Below are positions 7,819 to 17,139 of a stretch of DNA of 64,000 nt, in pieces. The notes beneath the pieces are model-generated. The model did no database searches, was not told the DNA's origin, and worked only from the letters and a program-made list of their open reading frames with translations. Position 1 is the stretch's first letter; each line of letters begins with the position of its first letter. Source of the stretch: CAIKZY01 sp044374195 (GTDB lineage: Bacteria > Actinomycetota > Actinomycetes > S36-B12); contig JBILOY010000008.1 of the NCBI GenBank assembly GCA_044374195.1, forward strand, positions 1 through 64,000. The letters are read 5' to 3'. The position numbers and the translations under genes were made by a program.

Positions 7819-9365
7819 GCACTCGTCCCATCCGTCGCGCACTCGTGTCGGTCTATGACAAGACGGGTCTTGTCGAGCTGGCGGCCGGTCTTTCGGCAGC
7901 CGGTGTCGAGATGGTCTCCACTGGTTCCACCGCAAAGACCATTGCCGATGCCGGCTTCGCTGTGACTCAGGTGCCTGATGTCACCGGTTTCCCTGAGTGC
8001 CTCGACGGTCGCGTGAAGACCCTGCACCCGAAGATCCACGGTGGTCTCCTCGCCGACCTGCGCAAGGACTCCCACAAGCAGCAGCTCGACGAACTGGGCA
8101 TTGCTGCCTTCGAACTCGTTGTCGTAAACCTGTATCCGTTCACCCAGACCGTTGCGTCTGGCGCCGGCATCGATGATTGTGTTGAGCAGATCGACATTGG
8201 CGGGCCTGCAATGGTGCGCGCCTCGGCGAAGAACTACGCCAACGTCGCGGTCGTCACGTCGCCGGCTCGCTATGCCGACGTACTCGCCGCAGTGGCGGGG
8301 GAGGGCTTCACGCTCGAGCAGCGCGCAGCCCTCGCGACCGAGGCCTTCGCGCACACCGCTACCTACGACATTGCCGTGGCCACGTGGCTGGGCACCGTGG
8401 TGAGTCCCGACGAGTCAGGCTTCCCGGCCTTTGCCGGCGCAGCCTGGCAGCGCGAGAACGTGTTGCGCTACGGCGAGAACCCGCATCAGCAGGCGGCCGT
8501 TTACGTCAATGCAGGTGCTGCGAGCGGTCTCGCGGCAGGCGAGCAGCTGCAGGGTAAGGAGATGTCGTACAACAACTACGTCGATGCCGATGCTGCGCGT
8601 CGTGCGGCCTTCGATCACTCCGAGCCGACCGTGGCGATCATCAAGCACGCGAATCCGTGCGGCATCGCGGTCGGGTCTGATATTGCGGATGCCTACCGCA
8701 AGGCCTTTGCCACTGATCCTGTCTCCGCCTTCGGCGGCGTTGTCGCGGCGAATCGTGCGGTCACCGCAGAGATGGCCACAGCCATGGGCGATGTCTTCAC
8801 CGAAGTGCTTGTCGCCCCGGCCGTCGAGCCGGCAGCGCTCGAGATCCTGAGCGCTAAGAAGAACCTGCGCGTTCTCATCGTCGAGCCGCCCGTCGCGGGA
8901 GTGCGCGAGATGCGCATCATCAGCGGAGGCATGCTTCAGCAGAACGTCGACGCCGTCGATGCTTCGGGCGATGACAGCTCAACCTGGACCCTCGCCTGCG
9001 GTGAGGCTGCTGATGCTGCAACTCTCGCCGATCTCGAGTTCGCCTGGCGCGCCTGCCGCTCCGTGAAGTCGAACGCGATCCTCGTGGCCAAGGATGGCGC
9101 TGCGGTTGGTGTCGGAATGGGTCAGGTCAACCGCGTTGACTCCGCGAAGCTTGCCGTCGATCGTGCCGGTGATCGCATCAAGGGCTCCGTGGCGGCATCT
9201 GATGCCTTCTTCCCGTTCGCCGACGGCCTGCAGGTGCTGCTCGATGCCGGAGTCTCAGCAGTTGTGCAGCCCGGTGGCTCAGTTCGCGACGAAGAGGTCA
9301 TCGCCGCCGCCAAGGCAGCCGGCGTGACCATGTACCTCACGGGCACGCGGCACTTCTTCCACTGA
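7815..9365 (+). CDS. purH: Bifunctional AICAR transformylase / IMP cyclohydrolase
   Basis: Carries out the last two steps of de novo IMP synthesis. An N-terminal MGS-like IMP cyclohydrolase domain spans about residues 1-200 (KTLHPKIHGG near residue 70), followed by the AICAR formyltransferase domain with RYGENPHQ and KHANPCGIA. Length is 516 aa. ATG 7815 overlaps the purN stop. The frame is open further upstream inside purN, but that extension shares no family homology. The end overlaps the next ORF (TGATG), so the permease downstream is cotranslated. Confidence 0.97.
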   Translation: MSTRPIRRALVSVYDKTGLVELAAGLSAAGVEMVSTGSTAKTIADAGFAVTQVPDVTGFPECLDGRVKTLHPKIHGGLLADLRKDSHKQQLDELGIAAFELVVVNLYPFTQTVASGAGIDDCVEQIDIGGPAMVRASAKNYANVAVVTSPARYADVLAAVAGEGFTLEQRAALATEAFAHTATYDIAVATWLGTVVSPDESGFPAFAGAAWQRENVLRYGENPHQQAAVYVNAGAASGLAAGEQLQGKEMSYNNYVDADAARRAAFDHSEPTVAIIKHANPCGIAVGSDIADAYRKAFATDPVSAFGGVVAANRAVTAEMATAMGDVFTEVLVAPAVEPAALEILSAKKNLRVLIVEPPVAGVREMRIISGGMLQQNVDAVDASGDDSSTWTLACGEAADAATLADLEFAWRACRSVKSNAILVAKDGAAVGVGMGQVNRVDSAKLAVDRAGDRIKGSVAASDAFFPFADGLQVLLDAGVSAVVQPGGSVRDEEVIAAAKAAGVTMYLTGTRHFFH

Positions 9366-10321
9366 TGAGCATTCGGCCGCTGCGCGTCGGTTCATTCTTC
9401 ATACTCCTGATTCTCGGTGGGCTCGTTCCCGCCGCTCAGGCTCGGGTGAATGGTGAACTGACTGGGCACGCTGGAACCGGTATCGAGGCGGCGCTCATCT
9501 CCTTCAGCACGGGCTTCGCTTTGCTCACGATTGGCCTGCTTGTGTCGCGGGGCATGCGCGATGGGCTTCGTCGAATTCCGGCAGCAGTACGGGAGGGTCG
9601 GCTTGCGTGGTGGGCTATCCCCGCCGGGCTGCTGGGCGGACTCTTCGTGGCTTCCCAGTCCTTCGCCGTTCCCCTGATCGGCGTCGCGATGTTCACCGTT
9701 GGCATCGTCGCCGGGCAGTCAGCGAATGCCTTGCTCGTCGATCGTCTCGGGCTGAGCCCGGTTGGCCACACCCCGCTCACTCCACGTCGCCTACTTGCCG
9801 CGTTAATCGCGATCGCCGCTGTCGTGATCGCCGTGTCGCATTTGCTGGGCGCTGAAGGCTTCTCGTTCATTGCCCTGCTGCTCGCGCTGATAGCCGGCGC
9901 CGGGGTTTCCATTCAGCAAGCTCTTGGCGGTCGCGTGAATAACGCCACGGGCGTACCGCTGTCGACCACGTGGCTGAACTTTGCCTTTGGCACGGGCGGA
10001 CTCCTGATCGGAACCCTGTTCGGCGCAGTTGTCCTGGGAGTACCCGTGGCTCAGCCCACATCGGGGCCCTGGTGGATGTACCTCGGCGGAGTTCTGGGGG
10101 TCATGTTCATCACGACAGCGTCCTGGGCGGTGCCGCGTTATGGCGTCCTCGTCTTCGCGCTGACCTCGATCGCCGGTCAACTCTTGGGCGCTTTGCTTCT
10201 CGATCTTCTACTGCCAGTCGATGGGGGGCTCGTCGCTTGGAACCTCATTCTCGGGGTCGTGCTCACCTTCATCGCCGTGGCCGTGGGCGCTGGAGTGAGC
10301 CTGCCGCGACCTCGCCGATAG
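9365..10321 (+). CDS. DMT-family membrane transporter (DUF606/YdcZ-like, duplicated)
   Basis: Membrane protein of 318 aa with ten or so hydrophobic segments arranged as two similar halves of about 150 residues. Each half carries the DUF606 pattern of a small residue-rich first helix with Q-x-x-x-N/A-x-x-x-G: PAAQARVNGEL in the first half and SIQQALGGRVNNATG in the second. Most DUF606 proteins are single-unit (about 150 aa), so this is the fused form. It overlaps the purH stop and precedes folD by 41 bases. The substrate is unknown; the purine/folate context is only suggestive. Confidence 0.75.
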   Translation: MSIRPLRVGSFFILLILGGLVPAAQARVNGELTGHAGTGIEAALISFSTGFALLTIGLLVSRGMRDGLRRIPAAVREGRLAWWAIPAGLLGGLFVASQSFAVPLIGVAMFTVGIVAGQSANALLVDRLGLSPVGHTPLTPRRLLAALIAIAAVVIAVSHLLGAEGFSFIALLLALIAGAGVSIQQALGGRVNNATGVPLSTTWLNFAFGTGGLLIGTLFGAVVLGVPVAQPTSGPWWMYLGGVLGVMFITTASWAVPRYGVLVFALTSIAGQLLGALLLDLLLPVDGGLVAWNLILGVVLTFIAVAVGAGVSLPRPRR

Positions 10322-10362
10322 GCGGTGGCACCTCAGCGGAGCCGACAGGGAAGAATACGAGA

Positions 10363-11214
10363 GTGACCGCGACGATTCTTGATGGAAAAGCAACTGCCGC
10401 TGCCGTGAAGGCCGAGCTCGCCATTCGCGTGGCTGCCCTCAATGCGAAGGGCATCTTCCCGGGCCTGGGCACCGTGCTGGTGGGCGATGACCCCGGCAGT
10501 CACGCCTACGTGGGTGGCAAGCACAAGGACTGCGCCGAGGTGGGCATCACCTCCATTCGCGTCGACATGCCTGCTGACTCCACCCAGGCTGCGGTCAACG
10601 CCAAGATCGCGGAACTCAACGCTGACCCCGCGGTCACGGGCTACATCGTGCAGCTGCCGTTGCCCAAGCACCTCGATTCGAACTCGGTGCTCGAGCTGAT
10701 GGATCCGAACAAGGACGCCGACGGTCTGCACCCCACCAATCTCGGCCGTCTGGTGCTCGGCACCGAAGCCCCGCTTCCCTGCACTCCGCGCGGCATTGTC
10801 GAACTGCTTCGCCGTTACCACGTCGCAATCGACGGCGCGCACGTCGTGATCGTCGGTCGCGGAGTGACGGTTGGTCGACCGCTCGGTCTATTGCTCACTC
10901 GCCGTTCCGAGAATGCGACAGTCACCCTCTGCCACACCGGTACGCGTGATCTCTCGTCGGAACTTCGTCGCGCTGACATCATCGTCGCCGCAGCCGGAGT
11001 ACCCGCGATCATCAAGGCCGCCGATGTTCGTCCAGGTGCAGCTGTTCTCGATGTCGGCATCACGCGCACTGAGGCCGGTCTCGTCGGAGACGTCGCCCCT
11101 GACGTGATGGACGTTGCCGGATTCGTGGCTCCCATGCCCGGTGGAGTGGGGCCGATGACCCGCGCGATGCTGCTGGCCAACGTCGTCGAGGCTGCGGAGC
11201 GGAGCGCGCAGTAG
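10363..11214 (+). CDS. folD: Methylene-THF dehydrogenase / methenyl-THF cyclohydrolase
   Basis: Bifunctional FolD interconverts methylene-, methenyl- and 10-formyl-THF, supplying the formyl donor for PurN and PurH. GTG 10363 gives a 283-aa protein of normal length. The motif AYVGGKHKDC holds the catalytic lysine. QLPLPKHLD and GRGVTVGRPLG (the NADP loop) are clear, and the PGGVGPMT motif closes the C-terminal domain. The open frame extends far upstream inside the preceding gene but has no homology there. The order folD then DUF3017 then mdh is a known actinobacterial arrangement. Confidence 0.96.
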   Translation: MTATILDGKATAAAVKAELAIRVAALNAKGIFPGLGTVLVGDDPGSHAYVGGKHKDCAEVGITSIRVDMPADSTQAAVNAKIAELNADPAVTGYIVQLPLPKHLDSNSVLELMDPNKDADGLHPTNLGRLVLGTEAPLPCTPRGIVELLRRYHVAIDGAHVVIVGRGVTVGRPLGLLLTRRSENATVTLCHTGTRDLSSELRRADIIVAAAGVPAIIKAADVRPGAAVLDVGITRTEAGLVGDVAPDVMDVAGFVAPMPGGVGPMTRAMLLANVVEAAERSAQ

Positions 11215-11230
11215 TCGCGCTCAAGCATCC

Positions 11231-11542
11231 ATGACACCTTCCGGCTCTGACACCACGTCGTCCGCGTCGCACTCGCGACGCTGGTGGGCACGTCAGTGGC
11301 CGATCAGTCTCGTGCTTGTGCTGGTGGCTGTGTCGCTGGTGCTCATTGCCACCGATCACTTCCGGCGCGGCTCGGTTCTCCTTGCCGCAAGTGTGATCCT
11401 GGCCTTCTTCCTGCGTTTGATGCTTCCGGGCAGCGAAGCGGGTTTCCTGGTTGTGCGCTCACGTCGCGTCGACGTCATTGTTCTCGGAATTCTGGGCATC
11501 GGGCTGGGAGTCTTCAGCCTCTGGGTTCCGGCACCGAGTTAG
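11231..11542 (+). CDS. DUF3017 small membrane protein
   Basis: Protein of 103 aa with a polar, Ser/Thr-rich N-terminus followed by three hydrophobic segments. The loop LPGSEAGFLVVRSRRVDV is the conserved DUF3017 signature. The gene follows folD in many actinobacteria, and that location supports the call. The function is unknown. It is 16 bases from folD and 8 bases before the hydrolase gene, so all three are probably cotranscribed. Confidence 0.8.
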   Translation: MTPSGSDTTSSASHSRRWWARQWPISLVLVLVAVSLVLIATDHFRRGSVLLAASVILAFFLRLMLPGSEAGFLVVRSRRVDVIVLGILGIGLGVFSLWVPAPS

Positions 11543-11550
11543 GAAACGTC

Positions 11551-12303
11551 ATGGTCGCACTGACGTTCGTCGATGAGGGTTCGGGTTTCCCGCTGCTCAT
11601 GGGCAGCTCACTCGGTACTGACAGCAGGCTCTGGGCTCCGATCGGCACGGCTCTGGCCGATTCTCGTCGAGTCATTCGCTACGACCATCGCGGGCACGGC
11701 TCGTCACCTGTCCCGGCTGGCGATTACACCCTTGAGCAGATCGCTACCGATGCCCTCGAGCTCATGGATTCCCTGGGTATCGAGCAGGCGGACTACTGCG
11801 GAGTCTCGATGGGCGGCATGGTCGGCATGTGGCTTGCTGCGAATCATCCTTCGCGGATTCGGCGCATCGTGCTCGCAAGTACCTCGGCGCACATGGCGCC
11901 GCAGCAGCCATGGATTGATCGCGCAGCGCTCGTGCGTGCCGAGGGCATGGCTTCGGTGGTTCAGCCCACGCTTGAGCGCTGGCTGACCCCCGAATTTCGG
12001 GCTGCCGATTCCCCGGCCGTGAGCGGCATTCGCGATCAGCTGGAGGGCACGGATCCTCAGGGGTATGCCGGCTGTGCGATGGCGGTCGGCGAGATGGATC
12101 TTCGCGCTGACCTTTCCTCGATCAGCGCCCCCACCCTGGTGATCGTTGCGGAGGATGATCCGTCAACCCCGCCCTCGCATGGTGAGTTCATTGCCGAAGC
12201 GATCAGGGGCGCGGAACCCGTTCGAGTCCCGGGTCGTCACCTGGCACTCGTCGAGCACCCTGAGGAGTATGTCGGGGTCATTGGCGAGTTTCTGCACGGC
12301 TGA
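11551..12303 (+). CDS. Alpha/beta hydrolase (3-oxoadipate enol-lactonase-like)
   Basis: Alpha/beta hydrolase fold of 250 aa. The nucleophile elbow is GVSMGG, the acid residue lies in AEDDPSTPP and the catalytic His in PGRHLALVEHP. The arrangement RYDHRGHGSS near residue 50 and the overall length resemble PcaD. No protocatechuate pathway genes are nearby, so the substrate is not assigned. ATG 11551 follows AGGA at 11541-11544. The open frame continues upstream into the DUF3017 gene but that extension is not coding. Confidence 0.85.
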   Translation: MVALTFVDEGSGFPLLMGSSLGTDSRLWAPIGTALADSRRVIRYDHRGHGSSPVPAGDYTLEQIATDALELMDSLGIEQADYCGVSMGGMVGMWLAANHPSRIRRIVLASTSAHMAPQQPWIDRAALVRAEGMASVVQPTLERWLTPEFRAADSPAVSGIRDQLEGTDPQGYAGCAMAVGEMDLRADLSSISAPTLVIVAEDDPSTPPSHGEFIAEAIRGAEPVRVPGRHLALVEHPEEYVGVIGEFLHG

Positions 12304-12365
12304 TCTGCGCCTGGTGACTCTCGTCGTTACTGTGCGGGGTAGAAATCCTGAATGGAGATGGCAAC

Positions 12366-13454
12366 GTGAGCACTGTCGAGCCGACCCTGCGCTCTGCACT
12401 CGACGGCATTCCCGCCTATAAGGCCGGAAAGCCTCCGGTCGTGGTGCCCGGAGTCACCTCGTACAAGCTCGCCAGCAATGAGAACCATCATGATCCGCTG
12501 CCGTCTGTGGTGACAGCCATCAGCGAGTGCCTTGCAGAGATTCACCGCTACCCGGATTACGCCTCGATGAACCTGCGTACCGCCATCGCGGAGCGCTTCG
12601 ATGTGCCGACTTCGCATATATCGGTCGGCACGGGCAGCGTCGGAATTCTGCAGCAGCTCGTGCAGATCACAGCAGGGCCGGGTGATGGCGTGCTGTTTGG
12701 ATGGCGATCCTTCGAGGCCTACCCGATCATGACCCAAATCGCCGGTGCCACTGCCCAGCGTGTGCCACTTGACGACTCCGCGACTCATGATCTTGACGCG
12801 ATGCTCGCGGCAATTGACGAGACCACTCGGCTGATTCTCGTGTGCAATCCGAACAACCCGACCGGAACGGTGGTTGGCGGGCAGGCGCTTCGGGATTTCG
12901 TGGCGGCCGTGCCCTCGCACATCCTCGTGGTGATTGACGAGGCCTATACCGAGTTCGTCGATCCTGCCTCGACCGCCGACGGCCTTGAGCTCTACCGCCG
13001 GTACCCGAATGTCGCAGTGCTTCGCACGTTCTCGAAGGCTTATGGCCTGGCAGCCCTGCGGGTCGGCTTCTGCATCGCGCACGAGCGTGTGTCGGAAGCG
13101 CTCGCCAAGGTGCAGGTGCCCTTCGGGGTCTCGACTCCGGCGCAGGTCGCGGCGATCGCCTCGCTTGCGGCGGAAGACGAACTGCTGGCTCGGGTCGCCG
13201 CAATCGTCACGGAGCGCCATCGCCTTGCTGCGGCGCTTGCCGAGCTTGGCCTGGACCCGGCGGTTTCCGAGGCGAACTTCGTCTGGCTCACCCTGGGCGG
13301 GGGCACCATGGATTTCGCCCGCACCTGCGAGCAGGCGGGCATCACCGTGCGCCCATTCGACGGCGAGGGCGTGCGCATCACGATCGGTGAGCCCGCGGCC
13401 AATGACAGGCTGCTGACCATCGCCGCGGATTGGGTCGCGGCTTCATCCTCCTGA
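12366..13454 (+). CDS. Aminotransferase, HisC/Pat family
   Basis: PLP-dependent fold-type I aminotransferase of 362 aa. The PLP lysine is K224 in FSKAYGLAALRVG. NPNNPTGTVV and DEAYTEF are the standard cofactor-binding motifs. Family members are histidinol-phosphate aminotransferase (HisC) or the actinobacterial aromatic aminotransferase Pat. The lack of his genes nearby favours the HisC2/Pat type, but motifs do not settle it. The start is GTG 12366 with GGAG about 8 bases upstream. The 129 bases after it hold no gene and presumably the mdh promoter. Confidence 0.88.
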   Translation: MSTVEPTLRSALDGIPAYKAGKPPVVVPGVTSYKLASNENHHDPLPSVVTAISECLAEIHRYPDYASMNLRTAIAERFDVPTSHISVGTGSVGILQQLVQITAGPGDGVLFGWRSFEAYPIMTQIAGATAQRVPLDDSATHDLDAMLAAIDETTRLILVCNPNNPTGTVVGGQALRDFVAAVPSHILVVIDEAYTEFVDPASTADGLELYRRYPNVAVLRTFSKAYGLAALRVGFCIAHERVSEALAKVQVPFGVSTPAQVAAIASLAAEDELLARVAAIVTERHRLAAALAELGLDPAVSEANFVWLTLGGGTMDFARTCEQAGITVRPFDGEGVRITIGEPAANDRLLTIAADWVAASSS

Positions 13455-13583
13455 CAGCCGCCTGGTGAGGCGCGTCTCACATCGCCCTAGGGGGATCTGG
13501 CCGATTTTGGCCTTCAGCGCGGGAGTATCCTCGGGCGCAGGCAACACCTCTCTTTATCCCCTTTCGGAAGGCGTTATTCCCTC

Positions 13584-14540
13584 ATGGCACGCAGCGGCAA
13601 GGTCACGGTTATCGGTGCAGGTTTCTACGGTTCGACGACCGCTCTGCGGCTCGCCGAGTACGACATCTTCGAGACGGTCGTCCTGACCGACGTCGTCGAC
13701 GGCAAGGCTGAGGGCCTGGCCCTCGACCTCAATCAGTCGCGCTGGATCGAAGGCTTCGAGACCAAGGTCGTCGGCCAGACCACCGGCCCGAACGGCGAGG
13801 GCTACGAGGTCATCTCCGGTTCCGAGATCGTCGTCATCACCGCCGGCCTGCCGCGCAAGCCCGGCATGAGCCGCATGGATCTCATCGAGACCAACGCCAA
13901 GATCATGCGCGCGGTTGCCGAGAACATTGCCAAGCACGCGCCCGAAGCTGTTGTCATCAACGTCGCGAACCCGCTCGACGAAATGACCGCCCTCGCCCAG
14001 ATCGTCACCGGTTTCCCCTACGCCCGCGTCATCGGCCAGGCCGGCATGCTCGACACCGCCCGCTTCACCCACTTCGTGGCCGAGAAGCTGAACGTGCCGG
14101 TTGCCTCGGTCACCACGCTGACCCTCGGCTCGCATGGCGACACCATGGTTCCCGTCGCCTCCGCCTGCAAGGTCGATGGCAAGCCGCTGTCCGATCTCCT
14201 GTCGGCTGATGAGATCGAGGAGCTCGTCGTTCGCACCCGCAACGGCGGCGCCGAGGTTGTCGCACTTCTCAAGACCGGCTCGGCGTACTACGCCCCGTCG
14301 GCAGCAGCTGCTCGCATGGCCAAGGCCGTGCACGAGAACTCCGGCGATGTCATGCCGGTGTGCGCGTGGGTTGATGGCGAGTACGGCCTGTCGGGCGCGT
14401 ACCTCGGTGTGGAAGCCGCGCTGGGCAAGGAGGGCATCCGCAAGGTTGTCGAGACTCCGCTGACCGCTGACGAGAAGGCACTCCTCGTTGAGGCCTACGA
14501 GGCAGTCAAGGCCAAGCAGGGCGACGTCAAGGACCTGTAA
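13584..14540 (+). CDS. mdh: Malate dehydrogenase (LDH-like type)
   Basis: TCA-cycle enzyme oxidising malate to oxaloacetate. The N-terminal Rossmann motif is GAGFYGS. The substrate loop GLPRKPGMSRMDL carries Arg where lactate dehydrogenases have Gln, which marks malate specificity. The catalytic His is in GSHGDTM, and the Asp/Arg pair in GMLDTARF. Length of 318 aa fits the LDH-like MDH group (about 310) rather than the 329-aa MDH of Streptomyces and mycobacteria. It is followed 41 bases later by icd, forming a TCA pair. Confidence 0.93.
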   Translation: MARSGKVTVIGAGFYGSTTALRLAEYDIFETVVLTDVVDGKAEGLALDLNQSRWIEGFETKVVGQTTGPNGEGYEVISGSEIVVITAGLPRKPGMSRMDLIETNAKIMRAVAENIAKHAPEAVVINVANPLDEMTALAQIVTGFPYARVIGQAGMLDTARFTHFVAEKLNVPVASVTTLTLGSHGDTMVPVASACKVDGKPLSDLLSADEIEELVVRTRNGGAEVVALLKTGSAYYAPSAAAARMAKAVHENSGDVMPVCAWVDGEYGLSGAYLGVEAALGKEGIRKVVETPLTADEKALLVEAYEAVKAKQGDVKDL

Positions 14541-14581
14541 GTCTTTCCGTAGAAGCACTTCTCAAAAGAAGGTAGACAATC

Positions 14582-15799
14582 GTGAGCAAGATCAAGGTAG
14601 AGACCCCGGTCGTCGAACTCGATGGCGACGAGATGACGCGCATCATCTGGCAGTTCATCAAGGATGAACTGATCGTCAAGTACCTCGACATCGACTTGAA
14701 GTACTACGACCTCGGCATCGAGTACCGCGATGCGACCGATGATCAGGTGACCATCGACTCCGCGCACGCGATCCAGAAGTACGGCGTGGGCGTCAAGTGC
14801 GCGACAATCACTCCCGACGAGGCACGTGTCGAGGAGTTCGGCCTGAAGAAGATGTGGAAGTCGCCGAACGGCACGATCCGCAACATCCTCGGCGGCGTCA
14901 TCTTCCGCGAGCCGATCATCATCAGCAACATCCCGCGCCTGGTGCCGGGCTGGACAAAGCCGATCGTTGTTGGCCGTCACGCCTTCGGTGACCAGTACAA
15001 GGCGACCGACTTCAAGGTGCCTGGTGCAGGCAAGCTCACCATGACCTACACCCCGACCGATGGCTCTGCTCCGATGGAGTTCGAGGTATTCGACTTCCCG
15101 GGTGCCGGCGTGGCCATGGGCATGTACAACCTCGACGATTCGATCCGCGACTTCGCTCGTGCCTCAATGCGTTACGGACTGAACCGCAAGTACCCCGTGT
15201 ACCTGTCGACCAAGAACACGATCCTCAAGGCCTATGACGGCCAGTTCAAGGACATCTTCGCCGATGTCTACGAGAAGGAGTTCAAGTCTGAGTTCGAAGC
15301 AGCCGGCATTGAGTACGAGCATCGCCTCATTGACGACATGGTCGCAGCGGCCATGAAGTGGGAAGGCGGCTACGTCTGGGCGTGCAAGAACTACGACGGC
15401 GACGTTCAGTCCGACACCGTGGCCCAGGGCTTCGGCTCACTCGGCCTGATGACCTCAGTGCTGATGACCCCCGACGGCCAGACCGTCGAGGCCGAGGCTG
15501 CGCACGGCACCGTGACCCGTCACTACCGCCAGCACCAGAAGGGCCAGCCCACCTCCACCAACCCGATCGCTTCAATCTTCGCGTGGACCCAGGGCCTGAC
15601 CCATCGCGGTCGCATGGACAACACCCCCGCTGTCAGCGCGTTCGCCGAGACCCTCGAGCGCGTATGCGTCGAGACAGTCGAGGAAGGCAAGATGACCAAG
15701 GATCTTGCCCTGCTCATCAGTAAGGACGCACCGTGGCTGACCACCCAGGATTTCCTGGCAGCCATTGATGAGAACCTGCAGAAGGCCATGAAGGGCTAG
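14582..15799 (+). CDS. icd: NADP-dependent isocitrate dehydrogenase (homodimeric, IDH1-like)
   Basis: Oxidative decarboxylation of isocitrate to 2-oxoglutarate, producing NADPH. At 405 aa, with SPNGTIRNILGG in the substrate region and AAHGTVTRHYR near residue 310, it belongs to the eukaryotic-type homodimeric NADP-IDH group, not the 740-aa monomeric enzyme common in Corynebacterium and Streptomyces. GTG 14582 follows an AAGG-containing site. A strong hairpin lies 19 bases after the stop. Confidence 0.95.
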   Translation: MSKIKVETPVVELDGDEMTRIIWQFIKDELIVKYLDIDLKYYDLGIEYRDATDDQVTIDSAHAIQKYGVGVKCATITPDEARVEEFGLKKMWKSPNGTIRNILGGVIFREPIIISNIPRLVPGWTKPIVVGRHAFGDQYKATDFKVPGAGKLTMTYTPTDGSAPMEFEVFDFPGAGVAMGMYNLDDSIRDFARASMRYGLNRKYPVYLSTKNTILKAYDGQFKDIFADVYEKEFKSEFEAAGIEYEHRLIDDMVAAAMKWEGGYVWACKNYDGDVQSDTVAQGFGSLGLMTSVLMTPDGQTVEAEAAHGTVTRHYRQHQKGQPTSTNPIASIFAWTQGLTHRGRMDNTPAVSAFAETLERVCVETVEEGKMTKDLALLISKDAPWLTTQDFLAAIDENLQKAMKG

Positions 15800-15818
15800 C
15801 CTTCACGTACTTCGAACG

Positions 15819-15856
15819 GGCGAGGAAGGGATGCACATGACGTCCCCTTCCTCGCC
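15819..15856 (+). terminator. Stem-loop after icd that covers the next gene's ribosome-binding site
   Basis: The perfect 12-bp arms 15819-15830 and 15845-15856 enclose a 14-base loop, followed by the T-rich stretch TGTTTCT (15857-15863), so it reads as an intrinsic terminator for icd. The left arm contains the AGGAAGGG ribosome-binding site and the loop contains ATG 15831 and ATG 15837 of the exporter gene. Either the exporter starts further on or the fold blocks its translation. Confidence 0.75.
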
Positions 15857-17090
15857 TGTTTCTATGTCGCCGTCTTTCGCCGGTCGGCGGATGACGATTC
15901 TCACCGTGATCCTCGCGGCGCTGAATGCCTACGCGCCCACCTCGATGGACATCTATCTACCGGCGTTCCCGCAGATCGCCGAGGAACTCGATGCGTCGAC
16001 CTCGCAGGTTGCGCTGACGCTTGCGGTGAATCTCGTAGGCATTGTTATCGGCCAGCTGCTCTTCGGCCCGATGACTGATTCGTACGGTCGACGTCGCATC
16101 GTCATCATCACGACAGTGATCGCTGCGGTCGCCAGCCTCGGCGTTGCATTGTCGCCCACGATCGGCATTCTGCTGGTGATGCGCTTCATCCAGGGGCTGG
16201 CAGGCGGTGCAGGTATCGCGATCGCGCGAGCGATCGCAGCAGATGTCACTTCCGGCAAGGCAGCAGCGCGACTGTTCTCCATCTTCATCAGTCTCACAGT
16301 GACAGCCACGATCGCTGCGCCCGTGATCGGCGGGCTCCTACTCGCGGTCACAGGCACCTGGCGTTCAGGCTTTGTCTTCCTCTTCGTCATTGATCTCATC
16401 CTTGCTGTCGCCATTGCGATCTACATTCCTGAGACGCATCCGAAGCATGCGCGAACAGCGAGTGGTTTCGCGTCAGCGGGGCGGTCGTATCTCGCACTGC
16501 TTCGCGATCGAGTTTTCATGGGCTATGCCATCACCTTGGTGCTCGCCTTCGCTTCCCTTTACGCCTACTTGGCCGAGTCGGCCTTCGTGCTCCAGACGCA
16601 ATTCGGCATGAGCGCGAATCAGTACACGATCGTGCTGGCAGTGAACTCCGCAGGGTTGATGATCGTCGGATTCCTGAATGCGCGATTGGTGCGCCGCTGG
16701 CAAGTGCGCGGTCTGCTCGTCACCGGGTTGGTGATCGCGGTGCTCGCGGGTATCGCGCTGATGATTTTTGCAGTGGTGACCCCCGTGCTGGCTCTCGAGC
16801 GGAGCCTGCTGCCGATCCTCATGCTCATGTTCATCATCGTTGCTACGCGTGGCATCGTGACTCCCAATGCCACGGTGCTCGGGGTGGAGCGATCGCAGAC
16901 CAGGGGAGCGGCGGGTGCGCTTCTCGGGGCCGGCACGTTCTTCGGCGGCATCCTCGTCACTCCATTTATCGGCCTTACCCCGGAGGACCCCGCAGTCTCG
17001 ATGACCGTCTGCATGGCGGTGGCGGCGTTCCTCGCCCTTATCGTCGCGGTGACCATGACCAGATCGCGCACGGCACAGGCCGCTTCCTAG
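15837..17090 (+). CDS. MFS drug-resistance transporter, Bcr/CflA family
   Basis: Twelve-helix MFS exporter, about 417 aa. The N-terminal signature APTSMDIYLPAFPQIA and the loop GPMTDSYGRRR mark the Bcr/CflA subfamily (bicyclomycin, chloramphenicol and similar drug efflux). Four starts are possible: ATG 15831, 15837, 15864 and 15891. ATG 15837 has AGGAAGGG at the right distance, but that site sits inside the hairpin described separately. The starts at 15864 and 15891 lie beyond the hairpin, and 15891 puts the first helix right at the N-terminus. The drug substrate is unknown. Confidence 0.87.
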   Translation: MTSPSSPVSMSPSFAGRRMTILTVILAALNAYAPTSMDIYLPAFPQIAEELDASTSQVALTLAVNLVGIVIGQLLFGPMTDSYGRRRIVIITTVIAAVASLGVALSPTIGILLVMRFIQGLAGGAGIAIARAIAADVTSGKAAARLFSIFISLTVTATIAAPVIGGLLLAVTGTWRSGFVFLFVIDLILAVAIAIYIPETHPKHARTASGFASAGRSYLALLRDRVFMGYAITLVLAFASLYAYLAESAFVLQTQFGMSANQYTIVLAVNSAGLMIVGFLNARLVRRWQVRGLLVTGLVIAVLAGIALMIFAVVTPVLALERSLLPILMLMFIIVATRGIVTPNATVLGVERSQTRGAAGALLGAGTFFGGILVTPFIGLTPEDPAVSMTVCMAVAAFLALIVAVTMTRSRTAQAAS

Positions 17091-17139
17091 AGCACGCCGT
17101 CGCGGCTAGGGGGCATGACCTCCGTATTGTTATGCGGAC

